Positions 14,435 through 21,132 of a DNA stretch of 23,377 nucleotides are shown piece by piece (position 1 is the stretch's first letter; every line of letters starts with the position of its first letter). The position numbers were made by a program, and so were the translations under genes. Below the pieces are notes generated by a model. The model searched no databases, was not told where the DNA came from, and saw only the letters and a list, made by a program, of their open reading frames with translations. The stretch comes from Candidatus Omnitrophota bacterium (lineage in GTDB: Bacteria; Omnitrophota; Gorgyraeia; Zapsychrales; Fredricksoniimonadaceae). The stretch is from the NCBI GenBank assembly GCA_016196515.1, contig JACPXN010000006.1, positions 1 to 23,377 of the forward strand. The letters are read 5' to 3'.

Positions 14435-15679
14435 CTACCTTTTAATGACCCGCTGACTTTCGATCAATTGGATGAGCGCCTGCGTCAATTTCTTGGAATC
14501 ATGGCGCACGTAATCGTTGACGCTCAAAAGGTCGGTGGCCACCACTTTGTACCCCATATCCTTGATGCGCTGTGTGTCCGCGGCGACCGGATAAGAATGA
14601 TCATCACGGTAACGCTTGAGCGCCTCTTGCGGTACCGGCGCATCGTTGATGATGCAGGCGTCCAGGGCCTTGGCATCGCCGTGCTCCACCAGCACCCGCA
14701 CGTGGTCGGCGGCGGAAAACCCGTCGGTCTCACCGCACTGGGTCATGACATTGCACACGTAAATTTTATACGCCGGCGATCGGACAATGGCCTGCGGCAC
14801 GTCCTTGATGATCAAATTCGGGATGATGCTGGTGTACAAACTCCCGGGACCCATGACGATGATGTCGGCTTCGGCAATGGCGGTCAGGGCCTCCTGGGTC
14901 GGCTGGGCGTCCTCGGGTTTCAAAAAAAGTTGTTTGATGGCAACACCGGTCCTGGGGATCTTCGCTTCCCCTTCGGTGCGCGTACCGTCGATGTATTCGG
15001 CGACCAGATGCACGTTATGCACCGTGGACGGGATGACCTTGCCGCGGATGGCCAGGACCTTACTGGACTCCTCAACCGCTTTCTGGAAATCCCCGCCGGT
15101 CAACTGGACCATGACGGTCAAAAACAAGTTGCCGAAATTATGGCCTTTGAGCTGTGAGTCCTCGGCGAAACGGTACTGGAACAGCTGCCCCATCAAAGCG
15201 GGCGCGTCGGCCAAAGCCACCAGGCAGTTGCGGATGTCCCCGGGGGCCACGATCTTGAACTCTTCACGCAAGCGGCCTGAAGACCCCCCGCTGTCAGCGA
15301 CGGTGACGATGGCGGTCAAATTCGCCGTGTATTCCTTAAGACCCAATAACAGATGCGAAAGCCCATGGCCCCCGCCGATGGCCACGATCTTAGGGCCCCG
15401 CTCCAGATACCGGCGCTGGTAAAGGATGTTGACAATGTCGCGTTCGCGCCGGGGCAAAAATAACGTCAGCAAGGACACGGTCATCTTGCCCATCCCCAAA
15501 ACGATGAATACGACCCCGCACAAAATGATGATCGTGCCGAAGGTGCGGACGAACGGATATTCGGAAACGGAAAATACGGCGCCGACGCCCACAATGAGGA
15601 CGCCGAAGAACGCGGCCATCATCCAGCGCTTGACTTTAATGCCGGGATACAACCATTTGAAAAGATTATTATTGGACAT
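14435..15679 (-). CDS. yvcK: YvcK/CofD-family gluconeogenesis factor with N-terminal membrane helices
   Basis: YvcK-family proteins bind UDP-sugars and are needed for growth on gluconeogenic carbon and for cell-wall shape in Bacillus; the fold is shared with CofD. The catalytic-type domain begins near 97 with KIVAIGGGHGLSHLL (102-108 core), VTVADSGGSSGRLR, PGDIRNCLVALA, GHNFGNLF and IIVMGPGSLYTSIIPNL. Two hydrophobic helices (about 19-38 and 46-64) precede it, so the protein is probably membrane anchored; the Bacillus protein lacks these. ATG at 15679 gives 414 residues. A TTG at 15697 overlapping the EIIA stop would add six residues. Neither has a good ribosome-binding site. It lies between EIIA and HPr. 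Confidence 0.92.
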   Translation of the reverse strand: MSNNNLFKWLYPGIKVKRWMMAAFFGVLIVGVGAVFSVSEYPFVRTFGTIIILCGVVFIVLGMGKMTVSLLTLFLPRRERDIVNILYQRRYLERGPKIVAIGGGHGLSHLLLGLKEYTANLTAIVTVADSGGSSGRLREEFKIVAPGDIRNCLVALADAPALMGQLFQYRFAEDSQLKGHNFGNLFLTVMVQLTGGDFQKAVEESSKVLAIRGKVIPSTVHNVHLVAEYIDGTRTEGEAKIPRTGVAIKQLFLKPEDAQPTQEALTAIAEADIIVMGPGSLYTSIIPNLIIKDVPQAIVRSPAYKIYVCNVMTQCGETDGFSAADHVRVLVEHGDAKALDACIINDAPVPQEALKRYRDDHSYPVAADTQRIKDMGYKVVATDLLSVNDYVRHDSKKLTQALIQLIESQRVIKR

Positions 15680-15693
15680 GATATGTGCTTGGA

Positions 15694-16164
15694 TCAACCG
15701 AGACGGGCGTCTTCCTGTGATACCAGATCCAGCATTTCTTTACCGGACTTGGTATTTTTCAGGCTATCCCGGAAGAATTTGTCTTTGAGAAGGCGCGAGA
15801 TCTGGGCAAGGACCTTCAGGTGCGGGCCGGCGGAATCAATGGGAGCGACCAGTAAAAAGAAAATGTAGGACAGTTCTCCATCGAGAGAATCAAAAGGAAC
15901 ACCTTTCCTGCTCACCGCCAGCGCCGCGACCATTTTCTCGGCGGCCTCGGACTTGCCGTGGGGGATGGCGATGCCCTGCCCGATGGCGGTAGATCCCAGC
16001 GCTTCGCGGGCCATCAATGTTTCGATGATCTTTGCCTTGTGTTTCTTCTCGATGGCCCCTGCTTCCACCAAAAGACCGGCCATCTCGGTGATGACCTCCG
16101 CCTTGGTCGAGGCTTCCAGGTCATTGGTCACTGCGTCGCGGCAAAGAAAATCGGTGATCTTCAT
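15694..16164 (-). CDS. PTS EIIA component, fructose/nitrogen-regulatory type
   Basis: This 156-residue protein is a PtsN-like EIIA domain that accepts phosphate from HPr. The signature GSTAIGQGIAIPHGKS contains the active-site His69, and LFFLLVAP-like IFFLLVAPIDSAGPHLKVLAQISRLL is typical. There is no fused IIB or IIC domain. With no permease gene nearby it is more likely regulatory than a transporter part. GGAGG lies four to five bases before the ATG. The gene follows tRNA-Gly by about 80 bases, and the gap contains two hairpins. It opens the EIIA-yvcK-ptsH-ptsI run. Confidence 0.92.
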   Translation of the reverse strand: MKITDFLCRDAVTNDLEASTKAEVITEMAGLLVEAGAIEKKHKAKIIETLMAREALGSTAIGQGIAIPHGKSEAAEKMVAALAVSRKGVPFDSLDGELSYIFFLLVAPIDSAGPHLKVLAQISRLLKDKFFRDSLKNTKSGKEMLDLVSQEDARLG

Positions 16165-16188
16165 CGATCCTCCACGATCAAAAGGTAG

Positions 16189-16243
16189 CCCCTCGGCTTA
16201 CGCCTCGGGGTGATTTTCCAACAAAGGAAAACCAGGGAAAATC
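16189..16243. repeat. Hairpins between tRNA-Gly and the EIIA gene
   Basis: CCCCTCGGC (16189-16197) and GCCTCGGGG (16202-16210) pair at seven of nine positions around TTAC. GATTTTCC (16212-16219) pairs with GGAAAATC (16236-16243), or alternatively TTTTCC with GGAAAA at 16226-16231. On the minus strand these follow the tRNA-Gly end and precede EIIA. The first is followed by CTACCTTTT, so it could be a weak terminator or a tRNA-trailer processing site; a repeat origin is also possible. Confidence 0.5.
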
Positions 16244-16245
16244 AG

Positions 16246-16318
16246 AGCGGCGAATGGGGCTCGAACCCATGACATCCACCTTGGCAAGGTGGCATTCTAC
16301 CAACTGAATTACCGCCGC
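16246..16318 (-). tRNA. tRNA-Gly (anticodon GCC)
   Basis: The minus strand folds into a cloverleaf of 73 bases. The seven-base acceptor stem GCGGCGG/TCGCCGC has one G-T pair. The D arm is TTCAGTTGGTAGAA. The anticodon stem is CCACC/GGTGG with loop TTGCCAA (anticodon at 16283-16285). The T arm has TTCGAGC. The discriminator is T and no CCA is encoded. Confidence 0.95.
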
Positions 16319-16372
16319 AAAATTCGCTAATACGTCAAAATTTACGTCGGGCTCGTCCGTGTCGCATCACTT

Positions 16373-16457
16373 TGGTGGGCGGAGGAGGGCTCGAACCTCC
16401 ATGGGTTACCCCACATGCTCCTAAGGCATGCGCGTCTACCAATTTCGCCATCCGCCC
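16373..16457 (-). tRNA. tRNA-Leu (anticodon UAG)
   Basis: A class II tRNA on the minus strand. Acceptor GGGCGGA/TCCGCCC is perfect. The anticodon stem ATGC/GCAT encloses CTTAGGA (anticodon at 16421-16423). A long variable arm (TGGGGTAACCCA) follows, then a T arm with TTCGAGC. Discriminator A is at 16376, and CCA is encoded at 16373-16375, unlike the neighbouring tRNA-Gly. Confidence 0.95.
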
Positions 16458-16493
16458 GTTGAGCAAGAATCCTTTACCGCCGCCGTTTGATAT

Positions 16494-16570
16494 TGGTGAC
16501 CCACCCGCGACTCGAACGCGGTACCCCTACATTAAAAGTGTAGTGCTCTGCCAGGGTGAGCTAGTGGGTC
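16494..16570 (-). tRNA. tRNA-Lys (anticodon UUU)
   Basis: The acceptor stem GACCCAC/GTGGGTC is perfect. The anticodon stem CTACA/TGTAG encloses CTTTTAA (anticodon 16534-16536). The T arm CCGCG/CGCGG encloses TTCGAGT. The discriminator is A, and CCA is encoded at 16494-16496. The mature 5' G at 16570 and the next base lie inside the stop codon of frr (16569-16571). Confidence 0.96.
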
Positions 16571-17129
16571 AAACCTCACGCAATTCTTTGCTTTTCTTCT
16601 CAAGCAAAGCGTCGATGTCCTTGATATGACGGTCCGTCATCTTCTGCACTTCCTGTTCGGCCTTGAACTTGTCGTCTTCGGACATATGCCCTTCGCTCTG
16701 GACTTTCTTGATCTTTTCATTGGCGTCACGGCGCAGGCTGCGCAACGTCACGCGTCCGCGTTCCGCCATTTCCTTGATGACCTTGATGAATTCCTCGCGG
16801 CGCTCCGTGGACAAAGGCGGGAACACCAGACGCATCACCTTGCCGTCATTGGTGGGGCTGATGCCCAATTTCGAATTATTGATGGCTTTCTCGATCTCAA
16901 CAAGGACGTTGGCGTCCCACGGATGGATGAGGATCTGCCTCGGGTCCAAAGAAGACACGGCGGCGATCTGTTTGACCGGCGTGGACGTGCCGTAATAATC
17001 AATGTGCATGTCTTCGATCAAAGCCGGCTGGGCGCGCCCGGTGCGCACTTCCGAAAATTCGCGCAACAGAGTTTCCATGGTCTTTTTCATCTTGCCTTCG
17101 CTGTCTTTGAGGATCTCCTTGGCGGTCAT
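16569..17129 (-). CDS. frr: Ribosome recycling factor
   Basis: RRF, with EF-G, splits the terminated ribosome. The 186-residue protein starts MTAKEILKDSEGKMKKTMETL at ATG 17129; a longer open frame runs upstream into pyrH but lacks family sequence. Motifs include LREFSEVRTGRAQPALIEDMHIDYYG, VSSLDPRQILIHPWD, AINNSKLGISPTNDGKVMRLVFPPLSTERREEFIKVIKEMAE and a basic helix RVTLRSLRRDANEKIKK. The size is standard. It lies ten bases after pyrH. Its UGA overlaps the mature 5' end of tRNA-Lys by two bases. Confidence 0.98.
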   Translation of the reverse strand: MTAKEILKDSEGKMKKTMETLLREFSEVRTGRAQPALIEDMHIDYYGTSTPVKQIAAVSSLDPRQILIHPWDANVLVEIEKAINNSKLGISPTNDGKVMRLVFPPLSTERREEFIKVIKEMAERGRVTLRSLRRDANEKIKKVQSEGHMSEDDKFKAEQEVQKMTDRHIKDIDALLEKKSKELREV

Positions 17130-17139
17130 AATTTTTTCC

Positions 17140-17859
17140 CTAACGGACAATGGTCCCGATCTTTTCCCCGAAAACCGCTCTTTGGATGTTCCCTTTCTGC
17201 AAAAGATTGAAAACGATGATGGGGATGGAGTTGTCCATGCACATGCTGATCGCGGCGGCATCCATCACCTTCAAATTTTTCTTGAGCACATCCAAAAATT
17301 TCAATTCGGCAAATTTCTTGGCGTCCTTGTCCTTGGCTGGGTCGGCGGAATAAACACCGTCCACCTTGGTGGCTTTCATGATGACATCGCAGTTGATCTC
17401 CGTGGCGCGCAAAGCCGCGGCCGTGTCGGTGGTGAAATACGGATTGCCGGTACCGGCCACGAAAATGATGACCCGGCGTTTTTCCAGATGGCGTATGGCC
17501 CGACGCAAAATATAGGGCTCGGCGATCGCATGCATCTGAATGGCGGTCATGACGCGCGTTTGTATGCCGACCTGCTCCAGCGCGTTCTGCAAAGCCAGAC
17601 CGTTCATGACGGTGGCCAGCATGCCCATGTAATCCGCCACCGAACGGTCCAGGCCGAAACGCTTGCTTTCCACGCGGCCGCGGAAAATGTTGCCGCCGCC
17701 GACGACCAGGGCCATTTCCACCCCCGCCTCATGCACTTCCTTGATCTCCTGCGCCAGAGACGCGCACATTTCGGCATCAATGCCGTGCTGCAGGCGCCCC
17801 AACAGGGCCTCGCCGCTCAACTTTAAAAGGACACGCTTATAGACGGGTGATTTGTTCAT
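17140..17859 (-). CDS. pyrH: Uridylate kinase (UMP kinase)
   Basis: It phosphorylates UMP to UDP, feeding pyrimidine nucleotides and UDP-sugars. The 239-residue protein is a hexameric amino-acid-kinase fold enzyme: YKRVLLKLSGEALLG at the start, VVGGGNIFRGR, ADYMGMLATVMNGLALQNALE, FVAGTGNPYFTTDTAAALRA and KATKVDGVYSADP. ATG at 17859 has AAGG nine bases upstream and gives the usual length. A GTG at 17883 overlaps the tsf stop and would add eight residues. It sits in the conserved rpsB-tsf-pyrH-frr order. Confidence 0.98.
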   Translation of the reverse strand: MNKSPVYKRVLLKLSGEALLGRLQHGIDAEMCASLAQEIKEVHEAGVEMALVVGGGNIFRGRVESKRFGLDRSVADYMGMLATVMNGLALQNALEQVGIQTRVMTAIQMHAIAEPYILRRAIRHLEKRRVIIFVAGTGNPYFTTDTAAALRATEINCDVIMKATKVDGVYSADPAKDKDAKKFAELKFLDVLKKNLKVMDAAAISMCMDNSIPIIVFNLLQKGNIQRAVFGEKIGTIVR

Positions 17860-17879
17860 GATTTTTTCCTTGGATTTTT

Positions 17880-18338
17880 TCACTCACCAATTTTAAAACG
17901 CACGAAACGGCCCACGACGATGTTCTCACCGATCTTGGCGACCAGTTCGTTCAAAAGGTCCCCGACGGTCTTGCCCGTGTCCTTGACGAACGGCTGGCCC
18001 AAAAGGACCTGGACGTTCTCGGGATCCATGGCGGCAATGTGCATGGCCACGTCACGGGTGAACGTGCAAAAATCCCCGCTGCGGGCCACGAAATCGGTCT
18101 CGCAATTGACCTCGACGACGACACCGATCTTGTTGCCGTGATGGACATAGGCCTCGATGCGGCCTTCCCTGGCCGCGCGACCACTTTTCTTGGCCGCCAT
18201 TTCCAGGCCGCGCTTTCTTAACAATGCCTTGGCCTTGACAAAATCACCTTTGGCCTCTTCCAGGGCTTTTTTGCAGTCGATCACCCCGCAGGATGTCTCT
18301 TCTCTCAGGCGTTTGATGTCCCCGGCTGCTGCCATCAT
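17880..18338 (-). CDS. tsf: Elongation factor Ts, short form
   Basis: EF-Ts is the guanine-nucleotide exchange factor for EF-Tu. At 152 residues this is shorter than E. coli (283) and Thermus (about 196) forms. The N-terminal UBA-like domain is complete (IKRLREETSCGVIDCKKALEEAKGDFVKAKALLRKRG, about 8-44). The first core strand region is present (KIGVVVEVNCETDFVAR), and so is the C-terminal IGENIVVGRFVRF. After DVAMHIAAMDPENVQ the sequence passes directly to VLLGQPFVKDTGKTVGDLLNE, so the roughly 45-residue helical segment usually between them is missing. The frame is intact and every flanking motif is conserved, so it is probably functional. The start overlaps the rpsB stop (ATGA). Confidence 0.95.
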   Translation of the reverse strand: MMAAAGDIKRLREETSCGVIDCKKALEEAKGDFVKAKALLRKRGLEMAAKKSGRAAREGRIEAYVHHGNKIGVVVEVNCETDFVARSGDFCTFTRDVAMHIAAMDPENVQVLLGQPFVKDTGKTVGDLLNELVAKIGENIVVGRFVRFKIGE

Positions 18339-19099
18339 ACGCCCGCCACTTCCTGGGCGCCTTGTGGTGAGCCTGCCGAACCATGGACCGCGGCTTGCAC
18401 CTTTTTGCCCGCCAGGAACTCATTGCGGCCTTCAATAATGCTGTCGGTGATCAAACCCGCGATGAACTTGATGGATTTGACCGCGTCGTCATTGCCCGGG
18501 ATGGGATACTGGATCAGATCCGGGTCGGAATTGGTGTCGATGATACCGACGACGGGAATGTCCAAACGTTTGGCTTCCGCCACCGCGATCTCTTCTTTTT
18601 TGGTGTCAATGACAAAAAGGACGTGCGGCAAAGCGCCCATGTCGCGGATGCCCCCTAAGTCGCGCAAAAGGCGCTGTTTTTCCTTCATCAACAACGAGGC
18701 CTCTTTCTTGGTGAGCCGCTGGACGATGCCGGTGTTCTCCATCTTCTCAATGTCGTTGAGTTTCTTGATGGACCTCTTGACTGTGTCGAGGTTGGTCATC
18801 AGACCCCCCATCCAGCGGTTCTTGACATAGAACATCCCGCAGCGCTGGGCCTCGGTCTCGATGACATCCTGGGCCTGTTTCTTGGTGCCGACAAAGAGGA
18901 CCTTAGCGCCTTTGGCCGCGGCGTCGCGGATGAAATCCCGCGCGGCATTGAGGCAATCGACCGTCTTTTCAAGGTCAATAATGTAAATGCCGCCGCGCTC
19001 CCCGAAAATGTAACGTTTCATCTTGGGATTCCAACGGCGGCTCTGATGGCCGAAATGCACGCCTGCTTCCAACAACTTCTTGATCAGTTCTGTTGCCAT
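18335..19099 (-). CDS. rpsB: 30S ribosomal protein S2
   Basis: S2 binds the small-subunit body late in assembly. The 254-residue protein has LLEAGVHFGHQSRRWNPKMKRYIFGERGGIYIIDLEKT at the N-terminus, then VLFVGTKKQAQ, YVKNRWMGGLMTN, LRDLGGIRDMGALPHVLFVIDT and VVGIIDTNSDPDLIQYPIPGNDDA, all typical. The C-terminal tail after FLAGKKV contains HGSAGSPQG, encoded by a repeat. AAGGAG lies six to seven bases before the ATG. A promoter and structured leader lie upstream. Confidence 0.99.
   Translation of the reverse strand: MATELIKKLLEAGVHFGHQSRRWNPKMKRYIFGERGGIYIIDLEKTVDCLNAARDFIRDAAAKGAKVLFVGTKKQAQDVIETEAQRCGMFYVKNRWMGGLMTNLDTVKRSIKKLNDIEKMENTGIVQRLTKKEASLLMKEKQRLLRDLGGIRDMGALPHVLFVIDTKKEEIAVAEAKRLDIPVVGIIDTNSDPDLIQYPIPGNDDAVKSIKFIAGLITDSIIEGRNEFLAGKKVQAAVHGSAGSPQGAQEVAGV
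18361..18386. repeat. REP-like repeat inside the 3' end of rpsB
   Basis: TGGTGAG and CGAACCA flank CCTGC, with TGGT/ACCA and G/C pairs plus two adjacent G-A mismatches. On the coding strand it gives HGSAGSPQG; the other minus-strand frame reads MVRQAHHKA. It lies in the variable S2 tail, after the conserved fold. Confidence 0.6.
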
Positions 19100-19250
19100 G
19101 CCTTCTCCTTATTCCTGTCCCGCCGTATCAATAACAGAGACAGAGGCGGGACGTTTGGGTTTCAACACCTGCCGCCGGGCCTGGCTCATTCCCCCGGCAG
19201 CGGCTTTATTAAAGAAGTTTTAGTATAAACAAACCACCCGCCGAATGCAA
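19100..19250 (-). promoter_or_regulatory. rpsB promoter and structured 5' leader
   Basis: On the minus strand TTGCAT (19245-19250) and TATACT (19222-19227) are separated by 17 bases, a good sigma-70-type pair although the upstream hexamer is weak. Transcription would begin near 19215, leaving a leader of about 115 bases. That leader holds a GC-rich stem (CCGCCGGG with CCCGG-A-GCGG, about 19173-19207) and an eight-base-pair stem GTCCCGCC/GGCGGGAC (19117-19124 with 19145-19152) just before the ribosome-binding site. S2 autoregulates its own operon in enterobacteria through the leader; a similar role here is inference. The rest of the gap to 19278 is AT-rich and shows no clear terminator for msbA. 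Confidence 0.6.
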
Positions 19251-19278
19251 TAAAAAAATACCCTGAAAACCCGTGTCT

Positions 19279-21072
19279 TTAATGGTCGAACTGAGTTTCG
19301 TACAGCCGGCGGTAGAGCGGGCAGGAAAACAAAAGGTCGTCGTGTTTGCCCATGCCCACGATGCGGCCGCCCTCGATGACGACGATCTTGTCCGCCTTCA
19401 TGATGGTGGACAGCCGGTGGGCGATGGCGATGACGGTGCGGCCCTCCATCAGCAGGTCCAGGGCCTGCTGGACGAATTTTTCCGACTCCGAATCCAGTTG
19501 GGACGTGGCCTCATCCAGGATCAACAGCGGCGGGTTTTTCAAAATGGCCCGCGCGATGGTCAGCCGCTGTTTTTCCCCGCCGGAGAGACGAAAACCGCGG
19601 TCGCCCACGATGGTGTCGTAGCCCTTGGGCATCTTTTCGACAAAGGCATGGGCAAAAGCGCTTGTGGCGGCCTGCTCGATCTCTGCGGGGGTCGCGTCAA
19701 ACGTGCCGTAGGCGATATTATTCCTGACCGTATCGTTAAAAAGCACGGCATCCTGGGTCACGATGCCCACCTGCCCGCGCAGGGACCGAAACGAGGCCTC
19801 TTTGACATCGGTCCCGTCGAACAAGACCCTGCCGGCCGTCACGTCGTAAAAACGCGGGATGAGATTCACCAGGGTGCTTTTGCCCGAACCCGTGGGCCCG
19901 ACCATGGCCACCAGTTCCCCTTTTTTGATCTCCAGATCGATGTTTTCCAGCACCGTCCCCGACTCCTTGTCGTAGGCAAAAGAAACATGGTCAAAAACGA
20001 TCTTGTCTTTCAGGGGCCCGAACTCTTGGGGCCTGGGCGATTCCACCACCGTCGGTTTGGCCTCGAGGACATCATAAATGCGTTCATTGGCGGACAGCGC
20101 CTGCTGGAGAATGGCCTGCACATTGGCCAATTTCTTAATGGGCCGTGTCAGCATGATGATGTAGGTGAAAGACAAAGCGAAGACACCGAACGACAAATTG
20201 TTATTGAGCACTTCCCTGCCCAGCACCAGCATGACCGCGACCCCGCAAATGGCGCCGGCGATCTCCGTAATGGGGCCGCCGAGGTTCAAATTGAAAATGG
20301 ATTTCATGCGGATGCGGTAATAATCCTGGTTGCGCTGGCGGAACCTTTGAATTTCATATTTCTCGGTGCAAAACGCTTTGAGGATGCGGGCACCAGCAAT
20401 GGTCTCCAGCAAATGGGACGTGATGTCCGCCATTTTCTCCTGCATGCCTCTGGCCAGTTTGCGCAATTTCTTGCTGATCAAAGCCATGGGCCAGCCGATG
20501 AGGGGGAAAAGCAAAAATACGATGGCCGTGCCTTTGGTATTGATGATGAAGGCGAGACCGACATAGACAAGGATGATGAAAGGCTGTTTGAATAAGTCCG
20601 TCAACCCATAAGAAATGCCGTTTTCGATCATGCCGACGTCATTGGTGATGCGCGCCATCAGCTCGCCGGTGCGTTTTTTGCTGAAATAATCCAACGATAG
20701 GGTCTGGATGCGCTCAAACAGGCGCGAACGCACGTCGCGCATGACGGCCTGGGCGATGTCATTCATCAGATAATCCGAGAAAAAAAGCACGGCTTGTTTG
20801 ACGATAAAAACGCCCAGAAAGATCAACGGCACCGTCCAAAAAAGGGCATGCACGTCGATACTATTGAGGCCTTCGACCATGTGCTGCAAAAACAACGGGA
20901 CTTTATTGGGCAGGATGATCTTCTTATTGGTGAAGATACGGTCGATGACGGGGAGCATGAAAGACAACTGCACCCCTTCGAACAAGGAAGAGACCAAGAT
21001 CAGCAGGACCGCCCAGGAAAAACGCCTGCGATGACCTTTGAGGAAGGCGAGCAATTTGAAATAATTGGTCAT
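19279..21072 (-). CDS. msbA: MsbA-type ABC exporter (probable lipid A flippase)
   Basis: This 597-residue half-transporter has a six-helix exporter membrane domain (hydrophobic spans roughly 19-45, 80-100, 160-200 and 265-310) followed by an ATPase. Walker A is GPTGSGKST (392-400), the Q-loop is GIVTQD, the signature is LSGGEKQR (496-503), Walker B is LLILDEATSQLD, and the switch His is 552 (AIAHRLST). MsbA flips core-lipid A across the inner membrane. Family members include drug exporters of identical layout, so the assignment rests on proximity to lpxB and a Gfo/Idh gene, an association I recall from other Gram-negatives. It is divergent from those genes, with about 60 bases between starts. 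Confidence 0.85.
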   Translation of the reverse strand: MTNYFKLLAFLKGHRRRFSWAVLLILVSSLFEGVQLSFMLPVIDRIFTNKKIILPNKVPLFLQHMVEGLNSIDVHALFWTVPLIFLGVFIVKQAVLFFSDYLMNDIAQAVMRDVRSRLFERIQTLSLDYFSKKRTGELMARITNDVGMIENGISYGLTDLFKQPFIILVYVGLAFIINTKGTAIVFLLFPLIGWPMALISKKLRKLARGMQEKMADITSHLLETIAGARILKAFCTEKYEIQRFRQRNQDYYRIRMKSIFNLNLGGPITEIAGAICGVAVMLVLGREVLNNNLSFGVFALSFTYIIMLTRPIKKLANVQAILQQALSANERIYDVLEAKPTVVESPRPQEFGPLKDKIVFDHVSFAYDKESGTVLENIDLEIKKGELVAMVGPTGSGKSTLVNLIPRFYDVTAGRVLFDGTDVKEASFRSLRGQVGIVTQDAVLFNDTVRNNIAYGTFDATPAEIEQAATSAFAHAFVEKMPKGYDTIVGDRGFRLSGGEKQRLTIARAILKNPPLLILDEATSQLDSESEKFVQQALDLLMEGRTVIAIAHRLSTIMKADKIVVIEGGRIVGMGKHDDLLFSCPLYRRLYETQFDH

Positions 21073-21096
21073 ATGGGCGTCAATTTAGCATGGGGT

Positions 21097-21125
21097 TTGA
21101 CTTTTGTCGAGGGCTTTGTTACTAT
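21097..21125 (+). promoter_or_regulatory. Sigma-70-type promoter for the Gfo/Idh-lpxB pair
   Basis: TTGACT (21097-21102) and TACTAT (21120-21125) are 17 bases apart. Seven bases separate the second hexamer from the ATG at 21133, so the transcript would start at or within a few bases of the start codon. No ribosome-binding site is present, which agrees with a leaderless message. For msbA on the other strand only a weak TAAATT hexamer is seen. Confidence 0.6.
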
Positions 21126-21132
21126 CCAAAGC

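Noticed and set aside
19273..20595. Plus-strand open frame of 440 codons opposite msbA
   Set aside because: It is antisense to a complete ABC exporter with all ATPase motifs; the translated product is rich in His, Gln and Asp as expected of a shadow frame.
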